Assembly (NCBI GenBank): GCA_021401465.1
Contig: JADDMT010000096.1
Coordinates: 47,356-111,355, forward strand
DNA: 64,000 nucleotides
DNA from: Teratosphaeria epicoccoides
Taxonomy: Eukaryota > Ascomycota > Dothideomycetes > Mycosphaerellales > Teratosphaeriaceae
Reading direction: 5' to 3'
Part shown: positions 45,553-57,907 of the stretch, one piece after another
Layout: each line of letters starts with the position of its first letter
How positions within the stretch are numbered: position 1 is the stretch's first letter
Translations under genes and position numbers: made by a program
Notes under the pieces: generated by a model
Seen by the model: the letters and a program-made list of their open reading frames with translations, nothing else
The model's database searches: none
What the model was told of the DNA's origin: nothing

Positions 45553-47497
45553 ACTACAGTGGCTTTCACACTAGACAAGTACATGTTAGCAATCATGGCC
45601 GTGATGTTAGACAAGAAACTAACCTCGTTGTCACGACACTGTTGTGCAGGGTGTCCCGCGACAATGGCTCCTCTAGTCCCTGCTTCGGCTAGTTGTCACT
45701 GTCATAATCGCTTGCCTTACTGCCATAGTTACTAACATTTGCCCTTCCGCCGTTATAGCCCTCGCTCCCTCCGTCAGTGTCCGCTTAAACATCCGCTACA
45801 TGCTTGCGAACGCCTACTATTAATGACATTAAGGCCTGGCTTAATCGTCGTGTCGGGCTGACACTACGCTAACCTAACAATTGCGTATGACCTAGCAGAA
45901 GTCAGCATAGGCCCTCTTGACGATGTCTCCTACGTACTATTCTCGCGTAGCGCCTTTCGCCTCCGCAAGTCCTCGTATTCCCTCTCTAAGCCTGTCATGC
46001 CGCGATCCTTCTTGATAGCTAGCGCCGCCTACACTAGTAGTGCTGTCTTGCCTTTGTCCTCCCCCCCTAATATACATGCCGTGATAGTCGCCATGATGAC
46101 CTCCTGTCTGTTAGCATCGAGCTCTTCCTAATACTTCTTCTTCCCCTCGAAGATATCATCGATATTGACACTGCTAACTAGAACCCATCTTGTCTTGCTA
46201 GCCTTTGTCTTAAACTCCGAAGGGCTATTCCTGATCTAGGCTAGTAGGTATGTGATAGTAGCACACACGCTATTTAACATGAAAGCGTTTACCTCGCGTA
46301 ACTCTAAAGGATTCCATGCTAGTTTCTAATTGAACTAGAAGAGTGCCTTCTTCATACAAAAGATCATGAGCGGGCTTAGAAACCTCCGGTCCTGTGACAT
46401 GTTAGCGCTTTCGACGACATCTAAGCCTTCTCTCCTTACCTCTTCTTCGTTCTCGCATTCGAATCTGCTTTCTATTAACATGTCCGCGGCCTAGTCCTTT
46501 AAACCCTGCTTATCGTCTACCTTGCCAGACTATGCGAGTATAGCTTCTCTGACCCTATTCGTGTAGTTGTTACGACACTAACGCAACCTCTGCCTTATCT
46601 ACGCCCCTAACATTAGCACCTCCTCATAGGACCTACGCAGGTACTTATAGTATCCAAATCTACGTCGTCTGGCCTTAAGCTAACTCGACCTTTCATCCCT
46701 AGCATATCACGCGCTACGAGCTACTAGTTAATTGCAATATGCTTACAACTCGGCTAGTAAGTAGGAGCTGTAGGGTATAGCACAGAAATGCCCTTCCGCC
46801 CTCGTGAAGCGTCTATCCACGAGAGTTCTCGGACTTTGACGAGTAAAGGCTCGATTAACTTGTCTTTATGCATAGGAGGGCTACTACGTATATCTTCGCT
46901 GCTAGAGTAGTCGTATCCCTAGTCGGAGTTTGTAGTCTGGCTGCTGTTATGGCCTCGACAGCTACTCGACTAGCTCCTAGACTGACTTTGACTACTACTA
47001 TCGCCCTAGCGGCTACAAGACTCGCTGTTACGGTAGTTTTAACTGTTGCCGTCGCTCCCGTGATTAGTAGGTCGGCTATTATAATAGCCTCGACAGATGC
47101 TTGGCTGCTATGTCTTTACCCTGTCATTCTTAGGTTTGCTACTGTCTCGTCGCGTGTCGCGAGACAATAACCGAAGCCTCTTGTTCGGCTAATTCCGCCT
47201 TAGCAGTAAGGATGACCGCTTATGCGTCTAGTCTCTTCGTGACTAGTACATCGTCGTCTGTATGCATGTTAGCATAGCTACTGTATGCAGGTAGCTTCTT
47301 ACATTAGTCGCCTTTGTATAGGCTTTAGGCACTATAAAATCCTCATGTTCCTAGTTAGCCATCTCCTCGTTGCCGTTGTCTACACCATCGCCATCGTTGC
47401 TTAGCAGGTCTTCTAAATCATTCGCTAGATCGTAATTCGAACCGCTGCCAGATGACGCGGAACGTGACCTCTGTTGTCTGTCTTTCTTCGAAGGCAT

Positions 47498-48480
47498 GAT
47501 TAAAGAAGGACGCGACTTAAAGGATCGGCAGAGAACAGAGCGCGGTATATCCTTCTCGGTTATGTAGGTCTAGTAGCAGGTTAGTAAAGGATAATATCTA
47601 TAGCATGTAAGTATGCACATACTGCGAGTTACTGTCTAATGTAGCTACGTAGCGTCTATTAATGCAGAAGAAGGAGGGGACGCGATGTTTATAGTATCTT
47701 GCGATATGCGAGCGTCATCTAAATTCGGCTACCCCTGAAATTGCGCTTCCCTATTAGCTAGCGGTACTTTTAGCTTGCTAGCAGTATGCTATTGAAATAC
47801 CGCTAGTAGAACTAGCCTCGGTTAGCATTAATTCTTCAATGATAGCTAGTATAGGTACTACAAAACATCTGCGCTATATAGCACGTCCGCCTGTACGACA
47901 TAGCCTAACGGATGTAGTTACTCTGCAGTAGATCCTACGTATACAGTAGTGAGATTCGTTCTACATGCAAGAGAATATCCTGTACGTATTGTTCTAAAGG
48001 CCTTCGAGCCGCGTTTAAACCATAATAGCCATACTACCTTCGTGTTAACCCCAGGTAATTGCCGACTTCTAGACTGTCTGCTGCCGATAGTTTGACGATA
48101 TCTTGTATAGTAGATGCCGAAAACTAACCTCCCCTGCTCGTGTCTGCAACGCCTCTACTGTCGCCAGGAATTTAAGTTATAATTCCCTGCTACTACTAAA
48201 GAAGGCGCTCGTTTCCTAGAACATGCGCTCCTTCGCTGCTATTAACCGCGTAATTCGGCCAAGTAGGCTAAGCTGCTCTATCCGTTCTTCTAACGCAGCG
48301 TACAGGCGTAGGTAATCGTCGTGTCGAAGTATAAGGCCTGCTTCGATCATGCCTATGCTCTGCTATTATAGCGCCTTAGGTTTGTAAATCATGCCGCGCT
48401 AGGTCTTAGAGGTTCTTGTCGAGGAAACACGCACACTCATCATTCGGGCTGTGCCTATATCGTGTCTGTTTAAATTACAG
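47498..48480. other. Divergent region between genes X and Y
   Basis: About 980 bp with no convincing gene. It holds a palindrome pair (AGCTAGCGGTACTTTTAGCTTGCTAGC and CTATTGAAATACCGCTAGTAG, 47757-47805). X starts leftward at its left edge and Y rightward at its right edge, so it may contain both promoters or an element junction. Confidence 0.4.
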
Positions 48481-49428
48481 ATGTTAGGATTGCTCGAAAC
48501 ACGCGTTGTTTATACTTGTTAGTCTCTTGGCTAACTTTAGATGAAAGATGTAGCAGACCCTTCCGCGCTTTTCGCACTTTATCGCTATAGCTATAGCCGT
48601 CGTATATGCGACGCCGCATTGTCTATCTTCTAGTCCGCTACGATACTATCTGTAGTAAGCATGATCTAGACGCTAGGGTCCTAATAATTGTAGCACTTAA
48701 GACATGCATATAGGAACAGGATACTCGAGCCTATGCCTAGAAGGCAACTGTTTCCTTGCCTAACATGTACTGACTTTGACTAGTATCTCTAGTAGGTAGT
48801 AGAGAACAGTCACATCCTAGACAGATTTAACAAGATAGATAGGTTCATCGGGCTAGATTACAGGTCGAAAGATAAGGCCATGATTGTAGGGGACTTCGTG
48901 ACTACTAATCCTATTGTTAAAGGCTACTAAGACGACCCTTAGTTGCTTATATCGACTATGAACAAAATTGAGAGTAGCGTAACTCTTGTACCTGCTGACG
49001 CCATCATGATACTAGATGACAACTTAAAACAGCAGTCAACTAGGCAAGCCTGTAGCAGGGTTAGTCGCACTAGATTAATGCAGTTAGCGCGATTAACAGA
49101 GGTAATGAGATTTTACTAGGTTGCGCTATAGAGCTAATTCGGAGAGTAGACTATAAACTGTTAGTAGACTAGGGACGACTTCATTAATACCATGCGCGGT
49201 AATCAGGGCGAGTAGAGAGGCATAGGATCGTATAGGCTGCGCAGGCTAGCGTAAGATGACAGATTAACTAGGGTTTGACTACAATCTTGTGATAGAGTAA
49301 TGCTAGTAGTCATGCGCGAGCAGTATCGTTTTAGATAGCGACTACACAAGCACCTCATCTGATAGAGTATATGCATAACACCGATCATCTCGTCCGTTCG
49401 AATGTACTCGACGACTACTAAATGCTAG
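48481..49428 (+). pseudogene. Gene Y, uncharacterised, next to the Plavaka-like transposase
   Basis: 316 codons in one plus-strand frame with stops only TAG/TAA at Gln/Trp positions; the true start may be earlier. Recognisable stretches include YSYSRRICDAALSIF, RRQLFPCLTCTDFD (a C-x2-C), IGLDYRSKDKAMIVGDFVTT and VPADAIMILDDNLKQQS. Ends with TAG inside a palindromic repeat at 49423. No family recognised. Regular RIP-type stops show it was a real repeated gene, probably carried by the same transposon as the transposase. Confidence 0.5.
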
Positions 49429-50028
49429 TAGTATACTAGCAGTACGTCTACTACTACTACGTTAAGGTCCGACCTATAGATCGCTACCACATGTTTTAAA
49501 CCCTTACAATCGACAGACAACGACTGCTAGTAGTATACTAGCGGCACTCCTACTACGTCTACGCTACACATCTAAGCCGCTAGTAATAGAGGGTATGACT
49601 CTGTGCATATGAATACTATACACTTTAGATTTATATATGAAACTACTCGAAATTCGGGATTCCTAGCCAAAATAGCGCTCGTACTACACTGCCGCTAGTA
49701 TACTCCTAGCACATCCATTTTCGTCTACTCTAGGCCCTCCTTTACTACTACACTCTAATAACACTCGATTCTTCTATTAACCTAAACACTAACCCTAACC
49801 ACGCATAGCCGGCTAACAGGATGAACCGTCCGAGCGGCAATTAGCTACCCGCGCGGCACGCGTACCTTTCTAGGGGTCGGGTGTTTATAGTAATTAACGC
49901 GTCTATAAGCGCTATAGCCTTTGTAACACACTACGTCGACAATAGCTTCACAGCGCATACTATACTACACAGGCTACGGCAAGGCATTAAAAGGTCATAG
50001 TAGTCATGCCTAGCATGTTCCTACCTAC
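49429..50028. repeat. Palindrome-rich region upstream of the transposase
   Basis: Three copies of the CTAGTAGTATACTAG palindrome (49423-49447, 49515-49546, 49690-49712), a TTTATATATGAAA box near 49631 and CTAACCCTAACC near 49789. Likely subterminal and promoter sequence of the transposon. No gene. Confidence 0.5.
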
Positions 50029-53000
50029 ATGGCGGCGAAGTTTCAGCACTTCATTAATCAGAGCACTATAGATCTTAGACCCGACGAGAAATACGCGTCA
50101 GATTTGAACATCTCCTTAGACTCGAACGACAGAGTCGAAACTTAATTAGCAGACGATGTCCTCGCCTACGAGGAGGGGGCATTAGTCGACGATGCTACGG
50201 GAGTAGATAGGCAGTATGTTGCAAACGAGGAACTAGTCATAGTCGTCGAGCCTGTGTTTAATGAGGCTCACATGCAAGAGAAAGAGATAGTAGTAACGGC
50301 TAGGGCAATCGACAATGACAGTAGTGACATTGACGCGCTTGGTCTCTACGACGACCTAGCAGCATTCACAAGAGACGCTACATCTCTAGATAGACGGTAT
50401 AGAGACACGAATAGTAGCTAAACGGGTAGGCTACATGGCGTCACGAGCGAGCACAGCTTAGCTTTAATCTATATGCGCGCTAGTAGGCTGTTATCTGCTA
50501 GGTATAAGCAACCGTACAAGTAGACACCTTTTAGCGTAGGTAGTCTCATAGCGGGCAGGCTAATCAAAGTGTACGTTAAGCCGCAATCCTACTAAGTTAG
50601 TAATAACCTTGACTAGGTCTAACGAACAGACAGATAAGTAACTTAACGAATAGGGCCATGCCTTCTTCTAAAGTAATGCAGATGCGGCATTCGTATACTA
50701 GCTCTCACACGAAGGCATTTCGAGTAACGCTATCGATCGGTTATTCAAGAATCCCTAGCTACAGAAGATCTACGAACTGCTTAGCTTTCGGTCAGGCGTA
50801 GAGCTTAAGGACAAGATCCGAGAAGTAAGTACCTGCTAACTACTATTCATTGCAAATTAGAGTATTACGAACATCGAATTAGAATCTCTACAGTCGACCT
50901 CTAGTGTTAAGACGGTGCCTCTAAGGCACCGGAAAGTCGAAGACGTTGTGCGCTTTCTCATAGGGCACAAGGGTTTCAGGAATGATCTCGTGTACGCGCC
51001 TTATTGCCTCGAGACTCTAGATGACCCGCCTAGGCAGATCTATTAGGACATAGCCTCTGCAGACTAGTAGTAGGACAAACAGAAAGAGCTTAGAATAGAC
51101 AGAGCGACAATTATGCCACTAATTCTTGCTAGTGACAAGACACAGGTTACTAATCATTAAGGTGACCTGATCGCATGGCTAGTGTACTTGACGATTAGCA
51201 ACCTGCCTAGATCGGTTCGTAACTCTAACTATCGACTAGGCAGCGTGCTCCTAGCGATGCTACTAGTAGTCAAAGGTAGGAAAGGAAGCATCAGGGACAA
51301 GCTATACTATCGCTACATGAAGACAATGTTCGACCCTATTGCTAAGCTCGCCGCAGGCGAGGGCCTTGACGTCTTATGTACAGATAGCGAGACATAGCGA
51401 TGTTTCCTAAATATCGCAGTATACGCGAGCAACTACTAAGAACAGGTGATGATCACAGGCGTGAAGAACAACCGCTACTACACGATATGTACAATTAATC
51501 CAGAAAAACGCGAAGACCTCGAAGCGGTTACGCTATAGCGGATACATAAGGACACGTAAATACAAATCATGCTCTAGCGAGCAGCGAAGAAGGACTAGGG
51601 CAGCCACGTGTACGACCTACCAAACTTCGCATTTAGGCACCCTAGCCTAAATATCCATAAGACGCTAATAGTAGACGTGCTCTACTAACTCTTCAAGGGC
51701 GTATTAATGTACGTCATAGATTAGACGCGAGATTTGCTTAAGAGTCGACTGCCTCTGTCTTCGAAGCGAGCTAGAGCGGCACTCCTACAAGCCGAGGGCT
51801 AGCATAAAGCGGCAAGAAAGAGTAACAAAGGTAAGACTGTCGTGGATTATTAACTAGATGTTATTATCGACTGTCGCTTTGCGGTAGTGCCTACATTCAG
51901 GAACCTCCGGGTGTTTGGCTAGATGTCCGCAGTAAGCTAATAGACAGGCTAGGAGCAGAAGAGTATGCTACAACAGTTGCTCCTAGTCTTCGTGCTACTG
52001 TTAGAAGAGGCCAAGGCACATAGCGCTATCCGGTTCTTGCGGGCGATAGTAGACTTCTCTTAGTTAGCGTAATATCCTTCACATGATAGCGAAACGCTCT
52101 AGTTTATAGTCCTCGCCCTGTTCCGATGCAATTAGTATAAAGAAGAGTTCAGGGAGTACTGCATAAGCAAAGGAGAGCTAAGAAAGAAGAAAGTGCAGAC
52201 AGAGCGAGCGGAGGAGCCTAAGATAGTAGCTAATGTGTGTGAACTATAAGGGCACTTCAATTTTCCTAAGTTTCATGCCCTTACATACTACGTAGACATG
52301 ATACGGCTCTTCGGCAACGCGCTAGACCTTGACACTAGCTACTTCGAACACAAGCATGTCAAATACGTCAAGAAGCTATTCAAATTAACTAACAAGAAGA
52401 ACGGATAGGAGGACTAAATTATAGAGCACTTCTAGCGAAAGATCACTATGCTTACATTCTTTAATACTAGCCTAACGTTCTAGTAGCAGACTGAGGCCGA
52501 ACGTCAAGAGGCTTAGGAGCGCGAAGTGCCTTAACTAACAGAGCAGAAGGATGTCGAAGCCTTCCTTAGCTAGCGAAGGCTAAGATCTAGCTAATCGTCA
52601 CTAGGTAGAGACATATAGAGGACAGTTAGTAATGTAGTAGCACACATGGGGCTAGAGGTAGGGCCTCACTTCTGTCATGCTACTACAGTGTTTGTCAGAG
52701 AGTACTAGGCGTCATCTAATATAACATTGACGTCAAATACAATGCGTCTTGATCCTGACAGGATCGAGGGAAGACCGGATTAGGTCGACAATTTAGATGT
52801 ATCTTTCTATGCTAGTATACAGTGCTAGAAGATACATCATAAGGATCCTGACAATCTATCTGCAACTAAGCTAGACGTCGTTAGATGTACCCCGAACTAG
52901 CAAGGAATCTAGGACAATCGCCGTAACGACTAGCTCTAGGTCTAGGAGTACGAAGTGCCGCTAGTTACAGACGAGACTACTAGCGTTAATAGACAAATCG

Positions 53001-53569
53001 ACCTAGTCGTCGCCTTCGAGGGCCGGCTGCCTACTCGCCTATTATATGTCGTAACCTTCCGAGACAAGAAATCGCGCGTCATAGTAGACGGCTACAACTA
53101 CATAATACTAGCACATAATAAACGTCTGACCTACACAGGTGTATTCGTAGACCTGTTCTAGCCGAAAGATCCGGCCGGAAGAGCAGACGATGTTTATAGC
53201 ATGATAGTGATCACAGCGATGCGTTCTAGCCCACAGGAAGGTACTCTGCAAGGTCGCCGTATCTACAGGCTTAGTAGCGTCTACTAAAGCATCCACATTA
53301 TGCTAATGGACAAATATGACACCTCTAGCCAATGTGACATGTACATTAACAACACTGCTGACTTTGAGACCTACAACTTCATATACAATGCGGACTAGGA
53401 GGAACAAGAGTCTAGGGTAGTAACTAAACACAAGCTACATCGCCTGAATACAGCTAAGGAGCGCGATATTGCGGCTACTAGCAAGGAAGGGCCGCTATCG
53501 CTCAAGCGTGGCGTCGCTAGCAGCTCTACTTAGGACTAATCAAGGAGAAACAAACGCAAACGATTATAA
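50029..53569 (+). pseudogene. Plavaka-type (CACTA-like) transposase remnant
   Basis: From about 50820 to TAA at 53567-53569 one frame is open except TAG/TAA. It shows the series I know from fungal Plavaka transposases: AFF.SNADAAFVY region, LVYAPY, a run of three TAG codons (51065-51073) where the family has Trp-Trp-Trp, then LILASDKTQVTNH, YLTISNLPRSVRN, LLAMLLVVKGRKG, LYDGEG-like AGEGLDVLCTDSE, and VYDLPNFAFRHPSLNIHK followed by LFKGVLMYVID. The C-terminus has a DLVVAFEGRLPTRLLYVV block and a basic tail (SRRNKRKRL). The N-terminus (from MAAKFQHFINQS, 50029) is in another frame and uncertain; the usual zinc finger was not found. It catalyses cut-and-paste transposition in live relatives. Confidence 0.82.
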
Positions 53570-53908
53570 CATGCGTAACGAATGCCGTACTAGTAAGCTC
53601 GATAAAGGTAGCACGCTACAAGGAGGGCTCCTAGCACGCAGTTCTTCTAGCTAGCGCTAGTAGACTTGACGACTTAGCTACTTAGCTAACCCGTGCCATA
53701 GTTAAACATAGTGCTAATTAGGGTAGGCGACACGATAACTCCTTCGTAGATCTTGTTACGAAGCTTAGCTAGGAGCTAGAAACATAACTAGTTAGCATAT
53801 ATATGTATAATCAGTTAGAATCGCGGCTACTAACCTTAAGAAAGGGAAACTCGTGTTTAGCGATGACGGCTACGAGCTTCTTTTCGACAGCAGGCATGTC
53901 GCCAAGAG
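53570..53908. other. Region between the transposase end and T3 copy 3
   Basis: No recognised gene. Homology to T3 copy 1 stops at 53909 (AGGTAGATGC), so this marks a breakpoint; the right part may be transposon 3' flank. Contains ATATATATG near 53797. Confidence 0.4.
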
Positions 53909-55296
53909 GTAGATGCTTAGTAAGTTCTCAAGAAAGTCATAAATTGCCGCCTGCTACAGCCGGAAGCAGGTCTTCTACCTATGTACATAACTACTTATTA
54001 GTCATGCCGCAGGATTAGTAGTTAGTGCTACTAGCCGAAAGTCTCTCATCGCATGCACATCTCTCTACTAGCTAGCGTCTAGGCAGCTAGCTAGCTCATC
54101 TACCTCGCACATTTACTGCCCTTTCTGTAGAGCCTTCGCTACCTGTCGTTCTAGCGCACGTCTCTCTATGCGCGACAATTCCCGTTTGACTTGATTAAGA
54201 GATATCGTAACCATGGGCTTAATAAGGAGAGTGTATAAGAGCTCGACCTAGAAACCCCTCTGCCTAGGAGTAGTACTACCGATCTTGCTATTAAGCTATT
54301 CACGCTACGCTATGTCGACTTTAACCTCTAACGCCGCGGTTAGATGGCTGACACGGGTTCTTGCTCGCTCGACGAATAAGCCGTAGAGAGCAGTTAACTG
54401 ATCCGTCGGGTAGTAGGTCAGAAAGTCTGCGTAGAGAGACACCTCATTTGCTACACTAGGCTTAGCGAAGAAAGCAAGTATAGATCTCCGCGCCCTCGCC
54501 AATTCGTCCTAGCTAGCGATCATGGTGTACTGCGTGATTAGACAGTCAAAGCCAGGACTTAGTAGGGCGGGGTGCTAAACATTCTGAATGCGCGATAGCA
54601 ATAAGGCCTAGTCTCTTATAGTGTACTCTCGATAGGCCATAGAAGTAGCCTTGCTTAGTTAGTGCAAGAGTAGCTACTAGCTAGGAGCAGGCTCCTTCTA
54701 ATCTAAGATCAGCTAGCCGTTGTCACTGACTAGCTCGCGCAGCTAGCGGATTAGCCCCGAATAGACCCGTAGCTTAAACATCTCTAGCACGCCCTTTGCA
54801 AATACTATCTAAAAGCCGTTAGGGCATCTAGCAGCCTGCTTGATGCTAGCTGTAGGGGTGCGACTAAGCCTCGCCTAGATGAAGCGCTGCGAGTCCACGC
54901 TTCCCTAGTAGTCCCGCATAGTACTAAAGATTAGTTAGTAATAGTATTGCCTCTAAGGCCTAGCTATAACACATACTACTAGGTCTTATCTAGCATCTTA
55001 GCACAGAAGTCTAGGAAGTATACACTATCTAGCGTAGCTAGCTTTGCACTTGCTAGGAGCCTAATCAGGCTACTGCTACATGCGACGTCGAGTACCTTGT
55101 GCCTAGCTCGATGCTCTACCTAAGGGGCATAGTTAACGAGATCCTCGTAGGCATCGAAGTCCGGATATGCCTTCTGTAGCGCGACAGCGGCTTCTGATGC
55201 CTAGACGGTATCGCGGACGTAGTCGGCCGCGAACTCGGCGTGCTTAGAACCTATACCGATCGCTAGCTCTAGGTCTAGGGTCGGATTTGTCAACAT
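53909..55296 (-). pseudogene. T3 copy 3, inverted, 3'-truncated
   Basis: Starts at the ATG at 55296 (MLTNPTLDLELAIG). Exon 1 ends at 54977, intron 54924-54976, exon 2 runs to 53909, where homology with copy 1 stops inside the coding region after ENLLSIY. Open fragment 54305-54502 (ARARRSILAFFAKPSVANEV) is the longest intact stretch. Not interrupted by LTRs, so it gives the empty site for the solo LTR in copy 1. Function unknown. Confidence 0.65.
54924..54976 (-). other. Intron of T3 copy 3
   Basis: 53 nt: GTATGT donor, TACTAAC, TTTAG acceptor on the minus strand. Same length and place as in copy 1, and needed for the frame. Confidence 0.82.
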
Positions 55297-56280
55297 AGTA
55301 GGTTTGGATTCTACTAGCGCGTCAGTTTACAGTCTCGTCATACGAGCATATAATGCTTACATGCTGTAGTGTTGTCAGTATACTAGTATCTATATAGATG
55401 CTAAAGAAGAAGCCGAGTACTAGATAAGGTAGTTGTTTAAAAGAAAGAAGTTTAGAGTACTAAGCTTCTTTTGTATTTTAGCAGCTGTAGGTCATGTGCT
55501 CTGCATAGTCGCTAACCGCACACGTTACATCGTCACATTATTAGCTTCTGCCTGAAAAATGACCAGAAATAGAAGGCACATGACGCTACTGCCTGAAAAA
55601 TGGTCAGAAACAGAAGGCACGCGACGCTGTCACAGATTCGGTTAAATATCACACACTGCTGCCTAGGCACATGACTAAATAAAGAAGGCATGATATTAGG
55701 CGATTCTGCCTTAAAAGGCAGTAAAAAATGATCCTCATGGTTGCGACCTACGGACCTTATCTACTACTATACGGAGGCATTAGGAATAGTAGCAACCGTA
55801 ACATAGTTACACTAATGCTAGCTCGACGGCGGCATGTGCACTTAGCAGACATAGCTGCATGGGATAGATGTCGCTATGTTTGCTGCTTCTTTGTTAAGAG
55901 CGATAACTACCTACATGTAGCACATAGCGGCATGTGGCAGCTAACTGATCTAGACGGCAGTTACGAGGGCCTCATGTGCGCTAGCTAGGCGGCAGCACGT
56001 GCACTCGGCAGCAAGGGATATCTATATCTACTACTACTCTTCTACTTTAACTCTTTACCGATTACATCAACTAACTTCGAAGACTTGCCCGATACACACA
56101 AGTAGCAGTAACATCAATTAACCCTCTATCTTACTATTCGAGACAATAGCTAGCATAGTCGCTTAATGCGCCAATTGTGGCATCGACAGCCCGCTCAAGA
56201 TGTGCCTATGTCAGGCAGTAGCCTACTACAGCAAGAATTGCCAGATAATCAACTAGCATGACAACTATAAGGACAGCTGC
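55297..56280. repeat. Left arm of the inverted repeat around Z copy 2
   Basis: Matches 57908-58891 on the other strand down to the arm tip GGACAGCTGC. Contains the T3 upstream tandem units (55549-55630, two of about 41 bp with TGCCTGAAAAATG) and a CTGCCTT-AA-AAGGCAG hairpin near 55708. An 86-codon frame at 55728-55988 has no support beyond being open. Confidence 0.75.
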
Positions 56281-57907
56281 GCTAGGCGGCTAACCTGGAA
56301 TAGGAATAAGTATGCAGTTAACCCTAAGATATGACGACTAGTTACTAACTTCATGTTTACTAGACGCGTCAAAATCCTGCCGTTCAAGAAGATCTTTGAA
56401 GGGGAGGACATAGCGAGTCGCGCGACAAGGGAGCGGGCTAACAGTGTACTACCCCTAATTACGAACAAGGTGTTTAGAGTGCTACTTACTAGACCGCTAG
56501 GTGCACATGAGCTTTTCTTCGGCAGGCTAATCGTCGTCGGTTACAATAGGACCCCTAACGCCCCTTAGATGAGTTTTAGGGGGGTCCGTGTGTTTAGGAG
56601 CAAAAGGAATAGGAAGGTCGTCTTCATTATGATGAAGACAGAAGACGCTAATTAGTCAGGCTAAAAGAAGGTCAATGTCGAGTACAAGACAGAAGACTAG
56701 TACACCTAGGCATTCTACTAAGGCCTGTAGAATACATACGACATGGAGCTATTGTACGACGAGTTCTCTCTACAGTTTAGACAGCGTCTACAGGGCGAGT
56801 TCGGCGACGTCGTCGTAGGAGCCTACAACAACTTGGCTACTTTGAATGGCACAATGAACAAGCCGTTCATCGTCTAGTACTACGTGCAGAGGAACGAGAT
56901 GCGCTAACAAGTGCATATGTGCATCTTGACACATGTTTCTAAGGCCATAGTCGGCTAGCAAGCAGGCAGGCGTAGAGACATAGTAGTGTTCTAAACAGGG
57001 GTCTAGCCGTGTTTCCTGAAGTCTGGCGAGCTAGCGGAGATAGTATTACTTATGGTTTACTTGTTTCTTAGCTCCTGTGAGACTAGCATGCTAGTAAGAG
57101 CTGTAGTCCCTGCTGATTTGATACGGCAATAGCAGGTAGATGTGATTCGACAGTAGCATATTTTGGTCGTAGTAGCTGCTTAGCTACTACTAACATGGCG
57201 GGCAGGTATGTATGTATTTACCGGAATTTAGATGACATTAATGCGGACCTCTGCAGCTTTGTGTACTCTAAGCAGTTCGTACTCTACATGACTGTTGTAG
57301 CTACTCGGCTGCCTCGACTTCGGTTTCTAGCAATCAAGAAGTATGAGGGAATGTTAGAGAGCGTAGAGGTTAAAGACAAGATCGTCGAATAGGTTGCGGA
57401 CTAGATGCGCCTCCAAGCGTATGAGGAAAGGCATAGGAGGATGTAGACGACTTACAAGCTACAGCCGTCGACTGTAGAAGGCTTCGGAGACTGCCTACAG
57501 CGTAGAGATGGCAGCGTAGTAGCTAGTACGGTCACGGTGAATGAGCTGTGTAAGGGAGTAGTCTAAAGACAAGTTTCATTCTAACTACTGCATATTGCTA
57601 ACACTCGGTAGTGATGCCTGTCGCCAGATTGCACGGCTAGGAGTAGGGCTAAGTAGACGTACATGTTAGAGGAGCGTACGAGTATAGGTAAGTAGCGATC
57701 GAGTAGAAAGCCGTTAAATAAGCACGCCTACGAGTAGGCATGAGTAGGAAGGCTAATAAGCCCGTGAATCGAGTAGCTAGGAGTAGGGCCGAGTAGGCCG
57801 AGCTAGTAAGATACTGCTAGTATACTACTAGCACCTACTTAGCTAACTTAGCTCTACTCGGTCTACTCTTCGTACTTCGTACTGCTTAGGGGTTAGGTTT
57901 TCGAGAC
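56281..57907 (+). repeat. Z unit, copy 2
   Basis: About 1.63 kb between the two arms. Left end GCTAGGCGGCTAACC, right end GGTTAGGTTTTCGAGAC. The last 220 bp carry GAGTAGGC/CGAGTAG motifs and one TAGTATACTACTAG palindrome. Inverted copy at 35808-37431, partial copy at 18094-18307. Confidence 0.75.
56353..57566 (+). pseudogene. Gene remnant in Z copy 2, uncharacterised
   Basis: First frame MFTRRVKILPFKKIF (56353) stays open 71 codons to TAG (probably Trp), continues with MSFRGVRVFRSKRNRKVVFI and MELLYDEFSLQFRQRLQ, to about 56900. A second frame (MAGRYVCIYRNLDDINADL, 57195-57566) follows with TAG at Gln positions; the two may be exons. The mix of basic and hydrophobic segments gives no family I can name. 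Confidence 0.5.

Larger units (their letters stand above)
38396..47497 (-). pseudogene. Gene X, uncharacterised, split by element F
   Basis: Starts MPSKKDRQQRSRSASSGSGS at 47497. First part 47497-45553, resuming at 38777 after F. Across the insertion point the frame (SNITAMIANMYLSSVKATVV, then DKPRPRHTQDERLVALARH) continues once F and one ACTAC copy are removed, which confirms a disrupted gene. The N-terminus is Ser- and Asn-rich and low-complexity, the middle holds basic (KARRRRFGYYKYLRRS) and amphipathic stretches. At least two frame changes occur (near 46700 and near 45950), from indels or introns. No family recognised. Position beside a Plavaka-like transposase suggests an accessory transposon gene. 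Confidence 0.5.

Noticed and set aside
46868..47170. 100-codon plus-strand ORF rich in Ala, Val and Thr
   Set aside because: It is the reverse of the Ser/Asn-rich low-complexity part of gene X on the minus strand, which has the RIP-type stop pattern of real coding.
49787..49800. CTAACCCTAACC as a telomere repeat
   Set aside because: Only two units. It is in the middle of transposon flank, and CTAACCC is also frequent in the LTRs.
50830..50865. 36-nt intron in the transposase (GTAAGT...GCTAAC...TAG)
   Set aside because: Shorter than usual fungal introns, and its length is a multiple of three, so the frame cannot decide. TAA and TAG inside may just be RIP changes.
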